Under the pieces are notes generated by a model. That model ran no database searches, was not told where the DNA came from, and saw only the letters and a list, made by a program, of their open reading frames with translations. Below are positions 34,263 to 43,496 of a DNA stretch of 64,000 nt, one piece after another. Position 1 is the first letter of the stretch. The number at the start of each line of letters is the position of its first letter. The DNA is from Leptolyngbya sp. NIES-2104 (GTDB lineage Bacteria; Cyanobacteriota; Cyanobacteriia; Leptolyngbyales; Leptolyngbyaceae), in contig NZ_BBWW01000001.1 in the NCBI RefSeq assembly GCF_001485215.1, positions 1,488,001 through 1,552,000 of the forward strand, written 5' to 3'. Made by a program: the position numbers and the translations under genes.

Positions 34263-35588
34263 TCAAGAAGTGGCTAACCACATTTGCGCGGTGCGGGGTG
34301 GAATCCAGAGGGAGAAGGTATTTCCGGCTAACGTGATTTCGTGGGGATGAATCAAATCCCGATATTTTCCTGGATTTTTTAATCCCCAAGTGCTGAATTC
34401 TGCCCACTGATTTTCGCTGCTTTTGTTAATTGCCACGATGCCTTTGTCGCCGCGACGGAAGACCAGCAAGACATCACTTTCAAATAGGATGTGCATCGGT
34501 TGTGCGTGAACAGCGTTGTGAAATTGGATCATGGCAACCAGATCGGGGCGCTTGTAGACATCGAGCCAGCGATCGCGATCTTCAGCATGGCGCGATTCAT
34601 TGTGATCCGAATAGATTAACGGCACTCCACCATCGCGACCCAGAAGATACGCATAGGCGAGATGTTCGTCTTGTCGATCGAGCAACCACGATCGGAAACC
34701 ATCATTGTGTGGAATATCGTGATTCACCACGAATGTAACCGCTCGATCCCAAGGAAGGGCATTGTTTTGGGCGAGTGGATTTGACAAAGCGCGAAGAGAG
34801 CCACCAAAACCAAAGGCTTCTCGGATCGTTTGAAAGAGCGGAAAATCGTAGGCAGAAATCCAGGTTTCACGTAAGAAGGGATCAAGGAAAACGGCTTGAT
34901 CGTGGTCGCTTCCCGTCAACACTTCCCCAAACCAGAACGAGTCCCGAAACACTGCGAGATCCACGAGACTATCGATCATTCGTTCGGTTAAATGTTTGAT
35001 CGCATCAATCCGAAAGCCATCAAATCCCATTTCGACGAGCGCTTCAACCATTAAATGCTGTTGTTTCAGCACCCAATCTGAGTCTTTGAGATCCGGCAAA
35101 CCAGATAAATTTTGATACTGAACGGCTCCGCGATCCGACCATTCGCCCCCGTCGATTTCCCCTGCTTGATTGAAGTCCCACGACGAAAACACACCTTCAC
35201 TTAAATCGCCATACAATCGATTCTCTTCAAACAGTGCAGGTTCTGCTTTGTATTTTGCAAGTTCGGCTTCTCCTGGAAAATTTAAGCGATCGTCTCTCGC
35301 TTCATTCGCCATGTGGTTGATCACTAAATCTGCATAAACTCGAATTCTCGAAGTTCCACTGTGACAAGCTTCAATCAATCGTTCCAAATCCCGCTTACCA
35401 CCAAGATAAGACAGCAACACCCGATAATCTTTCGGCTGATACCGTTGCCACCATTGATCGCCCTTCGGATCAGAGTAAAGCGGTGGCGGAATCAAGATTG
35501 CACCGTATCCAGCCTTACGGATCGAATCTAAGTTCTCAATAATATCCGTATAGCGCCAATTGAAGGCGTGAAGAGTCACATTCGGCAT
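34263..35588 (-). CDS. GH13 alpha-amylase family glycosidase
   Basis: 441 residues from the ATG at 35588 (MPNVTLHAFNW), with GGAAGAAG upstream. It has the GH13 barrel with catalytic residues in place: nucleophile D in DGFRIDAIKH (near residue 190), acid/base E in FWFGEVL (near 220) and transition-state D in VNHDIPHN (near 287). YADLVINHM is conserved region I. A short C-terminal beta domain closes the protein. There is no signal peptide, so it acts in the cytoplasm on glycogen or malto-oligosaccharides. The exact specificity is not readable. Repeat copy D lies upstream. Confidence 0.92.
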   Translation of the reverse strand: MPNVTLHAFNWRYTDIIENLDSIRKAGYGAILIPPPLYSDPKGDQWWQRYQPKDYRVLLSYLGGKRDLERLIEACHSGTSRIRVYADLVINHMANEARDDRLNFPGEAELAKYKAEPALFEENRLYGDLSEGVFSSWDFNQAGEIDGGEWSDRGAVQYQNLSGLPDLKDSDWVLKQQHLMVEALVEMGFDGFRIDAIKHLTERMIDSLVDLAVFRDSFWFGEVLTGSDHDQAVFLDPFLRETWISAYDFPLFQTIREAFGFGGSLRALSNPLAQNNALPWDRAVTFVVNHDIPHNDGFRSWLLDRQDEHLAYAYLLGRDGGVPLIYSDHNESRHAEDRDRWLDVYKRPDLVAMIQFHNAVHAQPMHILFESDVLLVFRRGDKGIVAINKSSENQWAEFSTWGLKNPGKYRDLIHPHEITLAGNTFSLWIPPRTAQMWLATS

Positions 35589-35707
35589 GGTGTACTTCTT
35601 CCGGTAGATTGACCTTCTCAAGGTAGCAGAGATTTAAGTGATGGCTAAAGAAAGTTCGATCGCTGAATTTTTCTGATTACGATGATTGGGGGTATATACA
35701 AGCTGTA

Positions 35708-35895
35708 CTAGCTTCGTTGCAGTGCCGCCCTGAAATGAATTTCGGGCTAATCGGCGAAAGTCCTTTGAAAAGGACTAAGAAACTGCAATTAGATCCGGAG
35801 TCTACTTCAGTAGACTTTCCACGATTAGCCCGAAATTCATTTCAGGGCGGGAGGCAATCGAAGCGAGAAGACTTTCAACACTCTCTAAGACGAGA
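35708..35895. repeat. Structured four-hairpin repeat, copy D (best preserved)
   Basis: The outer arms 35725-35753 and 35822-35850 are perfect 29-base inverted repeats of the GCCCTGAAAT type. The inner hairpins AGTCCTTT-GA-AAAGGACT and AGTCTACT-TC-AGTAGACT are also perfect. It lies immediately 3' of the restriction-modification gene. Confidence 0.95.
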
Positions 35896-35902
35896 GGTTA
35901 CG

Positions 35903-38656
35903 TCAGCCTGTTTTAATTCGATCGCTAAATCTTCGATCGACATTATCACCACCAGGAGCAGATGCCCCGATCACAGTTTCACCGTTTTTCTCTTTCCGAG
36001 CGAGTTCGAGATTGAGCGTCAGCAGGCGGTCTAAAAGGTTGTCAGTCGGTTTGAAGCCGTAAGCTTGAAGCACGAGTTTATCTAGCTGTTGATGAAGTTT
36101 CGAGAGGCGGCTAGAGGGTTCGTGAAAGTAGTTGTTGTAGAGCTTGGTGATCCCCCAATCGCGTCGATTCATCTGATCGGAGCGGTATTCATGGAGGTCT
36201 TGCATCGTGCCTCGGATTTCTTGAATTAGCGATCGAGCAACCGTCTGAGGAAACGGAAAAGTCTCAAAACAAGTTGTGTTGGTGTAACGAGTATCACTTT
36301 TCAATGTTGAGCTTTGAGCTTTGACCCAAGTGCGATGAACCATTGAAGTCAGAATTCCAAGAATGTAGAAATCTTCACTTGCAACAACTTTTACAAGATT
36401 ACTTGGTAGCCAAGTTGTAGAACAAGGAAGAAACACACAACACTTTGACACTTCAGGAACGCCAAAATATTGATGAAGCGGTAGAAGCGATCGACGCATC
36501 TCAGAACGAGAGCGAAGAAACTGCCACCAGTTATTTCTAGCTCTAGAATCTCGATTGTTCTCCCGTTCTGGCTTTACATACTTCTTGAGATGCTCAAAAG
36601 GCAATGTATATTCACTCGCTTCTTCAATATCTAAATCATTAAAATCAATGATCCATCGTTCCGGTGTTCCAAGCGGATTTCGAGTAAGATTCTCGCCTGA
36701 TGAGAACCGTTTCAACACTTCAACATTCTTCAAATCAGCTTTAATCCATTGTTCGGCTTGCTCTTGAGTAATCAGAAAATCCTTTCCAACCGGAATCACA
36801 CCCTGAAAGCATTGTCCTAAATTCGCTTGCAATCGCACTGCATTCGATACATTCGTCTCAGCAGTAAGCGACGATGTAATATGCGAAACAACTTGACCAT
36901 CAAGCCGATACTTTTGGGGTTGCTGCTTTGACCAGTTCACAATACTAACGTGAACCTTTGCTTCACCCGACCAAGGCTGGGTCGAAATTGCAGTATGAAT
37001 CTGTCCGCCATTCTGCGTGATGTACTCCAAAGATGCCGATCGACTTTTGCCCTGACTAATCGAATTCGTTCCCACCAAGCCAACCCGCCCAGTTTCATCG
37101 ATCGTCTCATGCGCCTTTCGGAACCAATACACACAGAAATCCACATCTTTCGGATACTGTTCAAACACCCGATCGATATAACCATCGCCCAAATTCAACC
37201 GCAAATGTTTCCCACCCAAAAACGGCGGATTTCCTACGATCGCATCTGCCTTTTTCCACTCCGAAAACAGCGCATCCTGACACACAATATTGTGATCCAA
37301 CGTATCGAGCGGTAAAGCCGATTCAGTCAGCCCGAATGTATCGATCGCAATCTTCCGCGCAATCATCATCGTCACCCGCGCCAACTGCACCGCAAACAAA
37401 TTCGTATCCATCCCAAAAAACTGATTCGGACTCACCAATCCGCCGATCTGAAGCTGAGTACAACTGCCCATCTCCGTTGTGCGATCGAGCAATCGTTTCT
37501 CAACCCGCTTCAGCTCCTGATACGCCACATAGAGAAAATTTCCCGATCCACAAGCCGGGTCTAGCACTCGATACGCCTGTAGCTTCCGATGCAATCCCTG
37601 TAACTGTTTCAGCGTATTCGCCCCTTCAATCTGCGCCTCCCAAAATTCACTAATCGTCGGAATCACAATCTGCCGAATATCCGCTTCAGAAGTATAGTGC
37701 AGCCCATGAGCATGACGATAAACCGGATCACACGCAGAAGTAAAAATGCTGCCAAAAATCGACGGACGCACCTGATCCCATCGCTGCGACGCACAATGAT
37801 GTAACAATTCAAGCTCATGACCTTCTAACGCGATCGAATGAATGATCGAAAACAATCCACCATTAAAATACTCAACGCCTGCAAACCGAGAATGTTTCGG
37901 CGCACGTTGCTTTTGATTCATCGCATTGAAAAGACCACCCAAAACATCATAAGAACTCCCTTTTTGATCAATACAATCTTGAACACAAGAAATAAACAAA
38001 TCTTTCGGCAACAATTCGCGATCTTCTGCAAACATCGCTAACACACATTGCAGAATAAACCGCTGAATTTGCTCCTCATTAAATTCAGAAAATCCTTGCT
38101 GTCTTCCCCGCTTTAAAAGGGTCTGATACAAGTCTCCAATCAGTTGAGCATTCTTCTCAGTAATTTCAACTTGGTTATTTCTAAAGATCGGCGCATGATT
38201 CGCCTTTCCCATGAAATTAAGCGCACTCGATCGGTGAACCAATTCATCCAGCTTGATCACATCGACAGGCGTATCAACCTGATTATGAAAATCATAAATC
38301 CAAAACTCATCGAAATTACAGAGCAGTGAATATCGAGGTTTCGGAGTCAATCTCATCCAATAGCGTTCAAGCTGATTGTAATGATGTGCCAAATTCTCAC
38401 CGCGAGACTTCATCTCAATCAGAACTTGATCGCTCCACACCAAATCCGCAGAGCCTTTATTCCCTTTAGCGCTACCCTTTGCGATTCCCTGTTCAAATTC
38501 CGCTCCAGCCGCGATCGCACTTTCATACCCAAACGCCTGAAAAAACGCATTCAAAAAGCTTTGCGCTTCCTTCTTTTCATTCCCTTTAATATAAGCCTGA
38601 GAAAAAGCAACAAAATCCTGTAAATTCGCGATCGCATTTGAGGTGATTGCCGACAT
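35903..38656 (-). CDS. MmeI-like single-chain type IIL restriction-modification enzyme
   Basis: 917 residues, nearly the length of MmeI (919). Domains in order: an N-terminal PD-(D/E)XK nuclease with SADLVWSDQVLIEMKSRG (about residues 68-88), a helical connector (about 150-340), an N6-adenine methyltransferase with motif I DPACGSGNFLY (near 365) and motif IV GNPPFLGGKH (near 474), then a target-recognition domain and a C-terminal helical region. Such enzymes methylate one strand of a short asymmetric site and cut about 20 bases away, so no separate methylase is needed. The frame is intact with all motifs present. It is bordered by repeat copies D and E. The recognition sequence cannot be read by eye. 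Confidence 0.9.
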   Translation of the reverse strand: MSAITSNAIANLQDFVAFSQAYIKGNEKKEAQSFLNAFFQAFGYESAIAAGAEFEQGIAKGSAKGNKGSADLVWSDQVLIEMKSRGENLAHHYNQLERYWMRLTPKPRYSLLCNFDEFWIYDFHNQVDTPVDVIKLDELVHRSSALNFMGKANHAPIFRNNQVEITEKNAQLIGDLYQTLLKRGRQQGFSEFNEEQIQRFILQCVLAMFAEDRELLPKDLFISCVQDCIDQKGSSYDVLGGLFNAMNQKQRAPKHSRFAGVEYFNGGLFSIIHSIALEGHELELLHHCASQRWDQVRPSIFGSIFTSACDPVYRHAHGLHYTSEADIRQIVIPTISEFWEAQIEGANTLKQLQGLHRKLQAYRVLDPACGSGNFLYVAYQELKRVEKRLLDRTTEMGSCTQLQIGGLVSPNQFFGMDTNLFAVQLARVTMMIARKIAIDTFGLTESALPLDTLDHNIVCQDALFSEWKKADAIVGNPPFLGGKHLRLNLGDGYIDRVFEQYPKDVDFCVYWFRKAHETIDETGRVGLVGTNSISQGKSRSASLEYITQNGGQIHTAISTQPWSGEAKVHVSIVNWSKQQPQKYRLDGQVVSHITSSLTAETNVSNAVRLQANLGQCFQGVIPVGKDFLITQEQAEQWIKADLKNVEVLKRFSSGENLTRNPLGTPERWIIDFNDLDIEEASEYTLPFEHLKKYVKPERENNRDSRARNNWWQFLRSRSEMRRSLLPLHQYFGVPEVSKCCVFLPCSTTWLPSNLVKVVASEDFYILGILTSMVHRTWVKAQSSTLKSDTRYTNTTCFETFPFPQTVARSLIQEIRGTMQDLHEYRSDQMNRRDWGITKLYNNYFHEPSSRLSKLHQQLDKLVLQAYGFKPTDNLLDRLLTLNLELARKEKNGETVIGASAPGGDNVDRRFSDRIKTG

Positions 38657-38839
38657 AAATTGAGGAAACTAAACGGGGCATTACTGCGCCATAGTTCCCC
38701 CGATTTCCATCAAGAAGACTCCGAATTTCTTAGCAATTTTCTACCTCTAAAAATGCAAAAATCTCGCTTAAAATCTCAAATTAAGCGATTCAACGGATGC
38801 TGTGATCTGACTCATTTCAAGCCGTGAAATTGATCACAT

Positions 38840-38900
38840 TTCCGCTGCGTTGTTCGCTCGCCTCGGAATGGAATCGAAGCGAAAAGACTCGTCGAACTTA
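38840..38900. repeat. Structured repeat, degenerate remnant (copy E)
   Basis: CCGCTGCGTTGTTCGCTCGCC, CTCGGAATGGAATCG and the right-flank sequence GAAGCGAAAAGACTCGTCGAACTT are joined directly, as if the centre of a copy had been deleted. It lies just upstream of the MmeI-like gene. Confidence 0.65.
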
Positions 38901-38902
38901 GG

Positions 38903-39493
38903 TCAAATAAATGTCCAACTTGAAAACGTTGCCGCCTGCCCACACGGTTGATTCAATTCATCGAGCACCGTCCAGAGAATCACATCTTCAATCCAGAAGC
39001 GTTTCCCTGTGCTAGAAATGCGAATCCCACGATAACCGCTGACATAGCCTTTGGATTTAGTTTCAGTCAAGAGGCGCAATCGCTCTTCTTGACTGACAGG
39101 TTCCGCCGATTGTCTCGATGGCGTTCGCGTAAATGTTTCCCAGTCCATTTCCCACAGTGTTAACGCTTGTTGATTGCCATAGTTAAATATCGGATCGGGT
39201 TCGGTTCCATGTGAGACAACTACAAACGGCGCATTAAACAAAGCTTCAGGCGTTTCAATTAACGTTTTGCCTGTCCAATGATGAAAGCTCTTGATTAACC
39301 GTTGAGCTTGTTTAACCTGCCAATCAGAGAGCAAACTATTTGAAGCCTCGTTCCATTTCTCAGGGGTAAAACTAACCAGATTAGTTTTTGTGGCAACATC
39401 TTGAATAGCACTCATCAGGTGATCGCGATTAGCTTTAGTCGAAAGCAGATACTCAGTCTCATCTTGAGAAATTGAATTTTCATTCTGCTGCAT
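38903..39493 (-). CDS. MEKHLA domain-containing protein
   Basis: 196 residues. The C-terminal 130 residues match the MEKHLA domain, a PAS-like domain: VVVSHGTEPDPIFNYGNQQALTLWEMDWETFTRTPSRQSAEPVSQEER and the closing GYRGIRISSTGKRFWIEDVILWTVLDE are its typical blocks. The N-terminal 60 residues are helical and polar. In plants the domain sits at the end of HD-ZIP III factors; in cyanobacteria it stands alone with unknown function, perhaps binding a small molecule. It is followed 7 bases later on the minus strand by... the DCC-family gene lies just upstream in transcription order (39931-39500), making one unit with murJ. Confidence 0.82.
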   Translation of the reverse strand: MQQNENSISQDETEYLLSTKANRDHLMSAIQDVATKTNLVSFTPEKWNEASNSLLSDWQVKQAQRLIKSFHHWTGKTLIETPEALFNAPFVVVSHGTEPDPIFNYGNQQALTLWEMDWETFTRTPSRQSAEPVSQEERLRLLTETKSKGYVSGYRGIRISSTGKRFWIEDVILWTVLDELNQPCGQAATFSSWTFI

Positions 39494-39499
39494 TCTTAA

Positions 39500-39931
39500 T
39501 TAACCCTGATTTGGTTTAGAAAAATAAGAGCAAGAACTTTCACAAGCAGGATAAGCAGTTTGATAGGTACTCGATCGACGACCAAATAACGCATACCGAT
39601 TGTCACGAACCCGCTCATAAACGCGATCGCCCACCCATTTCATCCCTGGCAAATTCTGATAAGCCGTGACAAACACATTTCCAACCGGAAGCAATCTTCC
39701 GATTTCTTCAGCCGCATCACTCCCTTGCCATCTGCGATCGAGTTTCACATTGTCAATCAAAATCATCCCCATTTCACAATCTTGGGCACTCACTCCAAAT
39801 TGAGCTAATCCCGTTTCATCTTGCATGGGCAGATATTGAAAGCGTTCGCCTTTATCAATCTTTTCGAGAACTTGAACAAGATTCGAGCACAGATTACAGT
39901 GCCCGTCGTAAATCACGGTGTAAGGTTTCAT
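39500..39931 (-). CDS. DCC family thiol-disulfide oxidoreductase-like protein (DUF393)
   Basis: 143 residues with the family name motif near the N-terminus, VIYDGHCNLCSNLV (DxxCxxC, residues 8-16), then a thioredoxin-like fold and conserved Asp/Gly text (GSDAAEEIGRLLPV). The redox role is inferred from the CxxC; substrates are unknown. The start overlaps the stop of murJ by four bases (ATGA), so the two are coupled. The last residues carry extra cysteines (ACESSCSYF). Confidence 0.8.
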   Translation of the reverse strand: MKPYTVIYDGHCNLCSNLVQVLEKIDKGERFQYLPMQDETGLAQFGVSAQDCEMGMILIDNVKLDRRWQGSDAAEEIGRLLPVGNVFVTAYQNLPGMKWVGDRVYERVRDNRYALFGRRSSTYQTAYPACESSCSYFSKPNQG

Positions 39932-41547
39932 CGGCGGAAGCGTTGAAGAATACGATCGCTAAACTGGTCTACTTCTGGTAATTTTAACTGACTTGCCAGA
40001 AGTGCGAAGATTCCAAGCCCGATCAAACCCGCGATCGTCATTTGTGCCAGAGCCAAAAAGAACCCATTGAGACCCGAAAGGTTCGCGATCGCATTCGAGA
40101 TAAACCAGCTTGCAGTCCCCGCCAAAATACTACTTGCAGCCAATCCCACGATCGGATAACTCCACTGAAGTAATGGCAACCCGTTCAATTTACGATTCAG
40201 AAAATACAGCAACGCTAATACTGAAAGAATATTAACGCTAACGGTTGCTAAAACAATTCCAACAATGCCAAACGGTCGATAAAACAAAAAGTCAAAAAAC
40301 GCATTCAGAAAAATATTAACAATACTAATTTTGAACGGAGTATCACCATCTCCGAGCGCATAAAATACCCGAACTAAAACATCGCGACCCAGATAAACGA
40401 ACATTCCAACTGCGTAAGCCATCAATACGGAGGCAACTAAGGGAGTATCTTCGGGCTTGAATGCTCCACGTTCGTAAACAACTCGAACGATCGGCGTTGC
40501 TAAAGTGATAATCAAAGCACTGAGCGGCAACATTGCGATCGCAGTAATCAAAACCCCCTGCCGAATCCGCGCTTTCAACTCATCTCGCTGACTCGGATCA
40601 GTTAATCGAGAAAACACTGGCAAAAACGGCACGAGAATCATATTTGAAAGCAGTCCAAGCGGCGTTTGCACCAGAAAATTAGCATAAGTCAAACTCGGAA
40701 TCGCCGCGACTGCATTCGGTAATAACGATGCAAACGTCAAATCGGTGACTACATTAATTTGCAGCATTCCCGACGAAAACAAAGCTGGACCCATTACCCG
40801 AAACACTTCTTGAACGCCTGGATCATTCCAAATAAACCGCACTCGAAATCGACCTAATCCCGCTTGTCGCTGTGCCCAGAACTGAGCAACCCATTGAAAC
40901 ACCGTTCCTAAAAGCGTCCCGATCGCTAAAACAGCCCCCCCCACTAGCGCATAATTCGGATTCGTTTCTGGTGTTCCCTGAGTCAACAGAAAGATTCCAA
41001 GTCCAACGAGCAACGTCACACTCGAAATCAATGGACTAATCGACGGCAACCAGTACTGATCTGCTGCATTTAAAGTTCCGAATCCAATCCCGATCATGCC
41101 TGCAAACCAAGCGATCGGAGCCATAATTCGCAACTGTTGAATCGCGATCGCTCTGGTTTCTAATCCTGCCTCTGTTTGCTGTAAGCCACTCGCAAGTAAA
41201 TCGATAAAGAACGGTGCAAACACGAAAACAACGATCGTCACCACCAAGAAAATACAGCCAATCAAGGTCGAAACAGCTTCCACCAGTGGTGCAGATTCTT
41301 CCTTCCGCCGTTTTGCCAGTGCACTCACCATCGCGCTGTGAAACGGTCCATTAATGCCACCCAGCAAGATCAGAAAAAAGCTAGGAAGAATCGTGGAAAT
41401 ATCGTAAGACGCTCTTGCGACTCCAACCCCAAACGCAAAGGCGATCAATTGTTCTCGCACCAGTCCAGCAACTTTGCTTAAAAGAGTTGCGATCGCCACA
41501 ATTCCAGCGATTCCAGCAAGCGATCGTTTGGGCTTAGTTTCAGTCAC
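39928..41547 (-). CDS. murJ: Lipid II flippase MurJ
   Basis: 539-residue MOP-superfamily membrane protein with about 14 helices. It flips the peptidoglycan precursor lipid II across the inner membrane. Family hallmarks are the N-terminal GIVAIATLLSKVAGLVREQLIAFAFG, the central NPNYALVGG region, RVMGPALFSSGMLQIN and the gate-region VVYERGAFKPEDT. The length and helix spacing are complete. It is the first gene of a unit with the DCC and MEKHLA genes; a 44-codon small gene lies 30 bases upstream. Confidence 0.93.
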   Translation of the reverse strand: MTETKPKRSLAGIAGIVAIATLLSKVAGLVREQLIAFAFGVGVARASYDISTILPSFFLILLGGINGPFHSAMVSALAKRRKEESAPLVEAVSTLIGCIFLVVTIVVFVFAPFFIDLLASGLQQTEAGLETRAIAIQQLRIMAPIAWFAGMIGIGFGTLNAADQYWLPSISPLISSVTLLVGLGIFLLTQGTPETNPNYALVGGAVLAIGTLLGTVFQWVAQFWAQRQAGLGRFRVRFIWNDPGVQEVFRVMGPALFSSGMLQINVVTDLTFASLLPNAVAAIPSLTYANFLVQTPLGLLSNMILVPFLPVFSRLTDPSQRDELKARIRQGVLITAIAMLPLSALIITLATPIVRVVYERGAFKPEDTPLVASVLMAYAVGMFVYLGRDVLVRVFYALGDGDTPFKISIVNIFLNAFFDFLFYRPFGIVGIVLATVSVNILSVLALLYFLNRKLNGLPLLQWSYPIVGLAASSILAGTASWFISNAIANLSGLNGFFLALAQMTIAGLIGLGIFALLASQLKLPEVDQFSDRILQRFRR

Positions 41548-41577
41548 GATAATTTCGGCAAAATTGGCTTCACCTAT

Positions 41578-41712
41578 TTAATCATCTTGCGATCCACTGT
41601 TTTCGAGTAGCTGCTCGTAGATGTCATCTTCTTCGTTATCCCAAATCGCATCTAATGATATTTGAGTGATTTGAATCCAGAACGCATCTTCTTCAGATTG
41701 CAAAATAGTCAT
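41578..41712 (-). CDS. Small acidic protein, 44 residues (antitoxin-like composition)
   Basis: An ATG at 41712 opens a frame beginning MTILQSEEDAFWIQITQISL, followed by DAIWDNEEDDIYEQLLENS, ending in a stop at 41578. The LDAIWDNEEDDIYEQLL ending recalls a family of very short cyanobacterial proteins that I have seen annotated next to toxin genes, but no toxin adjoins it here. The ribosome binding site is weak. The codon sense and conserved-looking ending favour a real gene over chance. It ends 30 bases before the murJ start on the same strand. Confidence 0.5.
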   Translation of the reverse strand: MTILQSEEDAFWIQITQISLDAIWDNEEDDIYEQLLENSGSQDD

Positions 41713-41776
41713 AAGCGGATTTCTTTAATACACTGAATTTCTATGTGATTTAGATTAACAGGTATGAATTAAAGAA

Positions 41777-41811
41777 GGCAGCCTCTAAACAAATTGCTCT
41801 GGAGACTGCCC
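41777..41811 (-). terminator. Probable terminator of radA
   Basis: On the minus strand GGGCAGTCTCC and GAGGCTGCC pair around a 15-base loop and are followed by TTCTTTAATT. It stands about 23 bases after the radA stop. Confidence 0.6.
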
Positions 41812-41833
41812 AAACTTTCTAGCTCAAAACTGC

Positions 41834-43321
41834 TTATTCTTCCTCATGTTCTTCCGTGGGTCGTGCCCGACTTCCCGCCAGCGCCACACTAATCGCATCT
41901 AACACTCTTGCGACTGGAATCACTTCCATCCCCACATCGCCGTAACTTGCCCCTTTAGGCACGATCGCTTTCTTAAATCCCAACTTCGCTGCCTCTTTCA
42001 AGCGCAACTCAGTCTGAGACACCGGACGAACTTGTCCACCTAAGCCGACTTCCCCAATTAGAACGGTGTACGGATCAACAATACGATCGCGAAAACTCGC
42101 CGCCACCGCTACCGCCACTCCTAAATCCGCCGCAGGTTCACCCACATTCAAACCCCCCGAAGAAGCGACGTAAGCATCAAGCTTTGATAAGGGAATTCCA
42201 ACTCGCTTCTCTAGCACTGCCAGAATTTGTAAAAGTCGGTTGTACTCGATTCCAGTCGTCGATCGACGTGGCGAACTATAACTGGTCGCACTCACCAAGG
42301 CTTGCAGTTCAACGACGATCGGACGAGTTCCCTCACAAGCGACGATCGTTGCCGTTCCCGAAGCAGCTTCCTCTCGGCTGCCCAAGAATAATTCCGAGGG
42401 ATTAAGAACTTCTTGCAACCCTTGATCGACCATTTCAAACACGCCGATCTCGTGAGTGGCACCGAAACGGTTTTTCACTGATCGTAAAAGTCGATGGCTG
42501 GCAAATCGATCGCCCTCAAAGTACAAGACTGTATCGACCAAGTGTTCGAGCACTTTTGGACCTGCGATCGCGCCTTCTTTCGTGACGTGCCCCACAATAA
42601 ACAGCGTAATATTCTGCCGTTTCGCCACCTGCATCAGCACCGAAGTACATTCGCGCACCTGTGACACCGACCCCGGAGCCGAAGTCAGCGCACTATAGTA
42701 CAACGCCTGAATACTATCGATAATCGCGACTCTCGGCTTGAGCGCTTCCAACTCAGTCAAAATCGTATCCAGATCAATCTCTGGCAACAGATGAAGACTG
42801 CCCTCGTCAGATTCCTCTAAGAGTTCTGTTTCCTCGGTCGTCGCCTGTTTCCCGACTCCCAACCGTTGCGCCCTGAGTTTTACCTGTCGCCCCGATTCTT
42901 CCGCACAGACATAGAGCGTTCGATAGCGAGTTGCCAATCGATTCGCTGTCTGAAGGAGAAGCGTTGATTTACCAATCCCTGGATCACCCCCAATCAGCAC
43001 GAGCGATCCCGGCACGATCCCGCCGCCTAAAACGCGATCGAGTTCCACATATCCCGAAGCTAAGCGATCCTGAGCCTGATCGGAAATCTCGTTTAATTGC
43101 ATCGACGAGATTGCTCGTGCCGGACTATCCGAAGCGCTCTTTTTTCCATTCGTACCGCGTAACCGTGTCACTTGAGCCATTGCAGCAGCGGGAGGAGTCG
43201 CTGGGCGCGACACCTGTTCTTCTAAGGAATTCCACGTCGAACAAGACGGACAGCGACCGAAATGTTGAGAAAATTCCGCCCCGCATTCATTACAAACAAA
43301 CGTCGATCGTACTTTGGGCAT
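41834..43321 (-). CDS. radA: DNA repair protein RadA
   Basis: About 495 residues. N-terminal C4 zinc finger CNECGAEFSQHFGRCPSC, then a RecA-like ATPase with Walker A GGDPGIGKSTLL (near residue 110), the RadA-specific KNRFG motif in VKNRFGATHEIGVFEM (near 257), and a C-terminal Lon-protease-like domain (LNVGEPAADLGVAVAVAASF). It helps extend and branch-migrate recombination intermediates. I use the ATG at 43321 (MPKVRST); a TTG at 43327 would add two residues. It is divergent from rpaB across 175 bases. Confidence 0.95.
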   Translation of the reverse strand: MPKVRSTFVCNECGAEFSQHFGRCPSCSTWNSLEEQVSRPATPPAAAMAQVTRLRGTNGKKSASDSPARAISSMQLNEISDQAQDRLASGYVELDRVLGGGIVPGSLVLIGGDPGIGKSTLLLQTANRLATRYRTLYVCAEESGRQVKLRAQRLGVGKQATTEETELLEESDEGSLHLLPEIDLDTILTELEALKPRVAIIDSIQALYYSALTSAPGSVSQVRECTSVLMQVAKRQNITLFIVGHVTKEGAIAGPKVLEHLVDTVLYFEGDRFASHRLLRSVKNRFGATHEIGVFEMVDQGLQEVLNPSELFLGSREEAASGTATIVACEGTRPIVVELQALVSATSYSSPRRSTTGIEYNRLLQILAVLEKRVGIPLSKLDAYVASSGGLNVGEPAADLGVAVAVAASFRDRIVDPYTVLIGEVGLGGQVRPVSQTELRLKEAAKLGFKKAIVPKGASYGDVGMEVIPVARVLDAISVALAGSRARPTEEHEEE

Positions 43322-43496
43322 TCGCAAAAATTAAGAAATAGTTTGCCTGTTAACTTTCGTAAAGCTTAAGAAAGCCTGAAGCTCAGCCACAATCAGGATT
43401 TGGTAGCCTGAGAATTAAAAAGTGAGCTACTATCTCCATAATAAAAGTTGAAAAAATTAACGACTACTGATTTGACTTCAAGGAGCATTACAAATC

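Noticed and set aside
34430..34738. 102-codon plus-strand frame within the GH13 gene
   Set aside because: The GH13 frame on the other strand contains intact catalytic motifs across this stretch, so this is a shadow.
43328..43496. HLR1-type RpaB binding site in the radA-rpaB gap
   Set aside because: TTAACTTTCGTAAAG-like text is present but does not give two properly spaced direct repeats of the expected motif.
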